NCBI GenBank assembly: GCA_947178465.1
Contig: CAMWYL010000178.1
Location: forward strand, 1 to 6,874
Direction: 5' to 3'
Origin: an uncultured Lachnospiraceae bacterium
GTDB lineage: Bacteria > Bacillota > Clostridia > Lachnospirales > Lachnospiraceae
DNA length: 6,874 bases
The first letter of the stretch is position 1; each line of letters opens with the position of its first letter. The translations under genes were made by a program, and so were the position numbers. Shown piece after piece: positions 5,555-6,874 of the stretch. Below the pieces are notes generated by a model, which ran no database searches, was not told where the DNA came from, and saw only the letters and a list, made by a program, of their open reading frames with translations.

Positions 5555-6874
5555 ATGGATAAAATGAGCAGCACCATCCGCAGCCTGCTGGTTCGGGCAG
5601 AGGCGGAATATAACACACAGGATGCTTATCGGTACAAGGTAAAGCAGGATGACGGAAGCGGAAAAAAGGAAGTAGCCGTGGAGTCAAAAACATACACGCA
5701 GCTCAAGGCAGACACAGAGCGTTTTTCTGCCGCGCTTGCCGCGCTGGGAGAGCAGGGAAAGCATATTGCGGTAGTCGGTGCGACATCTTATTCGTGGGTA
5801 GTCACTTACCTTGGCACGGTAAACAGCGGCAGCGTTGCGGTACCACTCGATGCGCAGCTCCCGACGGATGATTTGTGCGATTTAATCAACCGTGCGGATG
5901 TTACGACCCTTGTATATGATGAAGGAAAAAAGGACTTGGCAGAGGCCGCAGCGACCCGGTGCGAGGGATTAAAGCATCGGATTTGCATGGGAAGCAGTGA
6001 GAATGCGGAGGTTCTTTCCCTGTGGGAGCTTATCGGAAAGCAGGAGGCGGGCTTTGACTATGAGCCGCAGCCGGAGCAGCTTGCAACGATTATGTTCACC
6101 TCCGGTACAACAGGGAAGAGCAAGGGCGTTATGCTTACGCACAGAAATCTTGCCGAAAACGCGACCTGCCTGGATATGGGTTATGCACCGGGGATGGTGG
6201 TAATGAGTGTGCTTCCGGTTCATCACGCGTACTGCCTGAGCATGGATATTTTAAAGGGAATTTCCATCGGGTGTATTGTCTGCATCAATGATTCATTACT
6301 GCGCGTCGCAAAGAATATTAAGCTCTTTGAGCCGAACATGATTCTGATGGTGCCGCTGATGATAGAGACATTGGCAAAGAAGCTGGAGGAGGCATCGTGG
6401 ATCCCGGCGCCGTTAGTGAAGGCGAAGGTGTTCGGAAAGCAGTTTCACACGGTATGCAGCGGCGGCGCGTATCTGAATCCGGCCTATATTGATATGTTTA
6501 AGAAGTACGGGATTACGATTTTGCAGGGCTACGGGATGACGGAGTGCTCGCCCGTAATCAGCACGAACCTCAATTGGGACTCCAAGCCCGGCTCCGTGGG
6601 AAAGCTGATGCCCAACTGTGAGGCGAAGGTGGTCGATGAGGAACTGTGGGTAAAGGGCTCCAGCGTCATGCAGGGATATTATAAAATGCCTGAGGAGACG
6701 GCGCAGACCTTGGAGGACGGCTGGCTCAAGACAGGAGACCTCGGCTATGTGGATGAGGGTGGCTTCGTGTTCCTTACCGGACGCAAGAAAAACCTGATTA
6801 TCACGCCAAATGGCGAGAATGTATCTCCGGAGGAGATTGAGAACAGACTTTCTGAGAACCGTCTGGTACAGGAG
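5555..6874 (+). CDS. AMP-forming acyl-CoA/acyl-ACP ligase (ANL superfamily), 3' end outside window
   Basis: The frame is open from ATG 5555 (Shine-Dalgarno AAGGGAAGG, 5540-5548) through the last base, giving 440 residues without a stop. Adenylation motifs appear in order: the P-loop TSGTTGKSKGV (182-192, A3), VLPVHHAYCL (219-228, A4-like), CSGGAYLNP (301-309), YGMTE (326-330, A5), KTGDLGY (392-398, A7) and GRKKNLIITPNGENVSPEEIE (409-429, A8 hinge). The C-terminal lid with the A10 catalytic Lys is cut off, probably a few dozen residues or more. The enzyme activates a carboxylate with ATP and passes it to a thiol, here plausibly the phosphopantetheine of the adjacent carrier protein rather than CoA. 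The overall look is FadD-like (medium/long-chain fatty acid) more than an amino-acid A domain, but substrate prediction is not reliable by eye. The loop before LWVKG (363-368) is shorter than in many family members. A start at Met4 (5564) is possible. Confidence 0.93.
   Translation, partial: MDKMSSTIRSLLVRAEAEYNTQDAYRYKVKQDDGSGKKEVAVESKTYTQLKADTERFSAALAALGEQGKHIAVVGATSYSWVVTYLGTVNSGSVAVPLDAQLPTDDLCDLINRADVTTLVYDEGKKDLAEAAATRCEGLKHRICMGSSENAEVLSLWELIGKQEAGFDYEPQPEQLATIMFTSGTTGKSKGVMLTHRNLAENATCLDMGYAPGMVVMSVLPVHHAYCLSMDILKGISIGCIVCINDSLLRVAKNIKLFEPNMILMVPLMIETLAKKLEEASWIPAPLVKAKVFGKQFHTVCSGGAYLNPAYIDMFKKYGITILQGYGMTECSPVISTNLNWDSKPGSVGKLMPNCEAKVVDEELWVKGSSVMQGYYKMPEETAQTLEDGWLKTGDLGYVDEGGFVFLTGRKKNLIITPNGENVSPEEIENRLSENRLVQE

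Larger units (their letters stand above)
2436..6874 (+). other. Predicted single transcription unit (acyl-activation/transfer operon, continues to the right)
   Basis: Five same-strand genes follow the promoter at 2400-2429 with gaps of 16, -4, 34 and 59 bp and no terminator-like hairpin plus U-run between any pair. Each has its own good Shine-Dalgarno. The order is lipid-binding protein, hydrolase, condensation protein, carrier protein, ligase. The right end of the operon is not in the window. Confidence 0.7.

Overview
The window looks like a piece of chromosome from a Firmicute of class Clostridia, most likely a Lachnospiraceae-type gut or rumen anaerobe. The reasons are the DUF4125-family protein, the form of tryptophanyl-tRNA synthetase (the 'GDRPTGRLHIGHYVGS' type), strong purine-rich Shine-Dalgarno sites, moderate G+C in the genes and sharply A+T-rich intergenic DNA. 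The assignment comes from recognising families by eye, not from a database match. No tRNA, rRNA, CRISPR array, transposase or insertion-sequence end is visible.

Left part (1-1640, + strand): the 3' portion of a DUF4125-family gene of unknown function, which overlaps the start of trpS by 8 bp. The two are probably co-transcribed. trpS encodes a complete class I tryptophanyl-tRNA synthetase.

Middle (1654-2482): a TetR-family repressor on the - strand, convergent with trpS (13 bp apart) and divergent from the operon to its right. The 214-bp A+T-rich divergent region holds good candidate promoters for both directions. It also holds a perfect 15-bp inverted repeat (2444-2458) just downstream of the rightward -10, a degenerate copy over the rightward -35, and an unrelated 15-bp inverted repeat over the leftward -35. 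This is the layout expected of a local repressor controlling the rightward operon and perhaps itself.

Right part (2483-6874, + strand): five tightly spaced genes that read as one operon. They encode an SCP2-like small lipid/acyl-binding protein, a membrane-anchored alpha/beta hydrolase, a stand-alone NRPS-type condensation-domain protein with an altered HHxxxDG motif, a discrete acyl carrier protein, and an AMP-forming acyl-CoA/acyl-ACP ligase that runs off the right edge. The ligase is open to the window end, so its start and partial nature were worked out directly from the sequence.

Taken together, the operon has the parts for activating a carboxylic (probably fatty) acid as an adenylate, loading it on the carrier protein, and transferring it by the condensation-like enzyme to an amine, alcohol or thiol acceptor, with a lipid-binding protein and a hydrolase as accessories. 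No ketosynthase, ketoreductase or multimodular NRPS is present in the window. This looks like a small 'dissected' acyl-transfer pathway (lipid, lipopeptide or N-acyl amide type) under TetR control, and its product is unknown. This is the most interesting content of the window.
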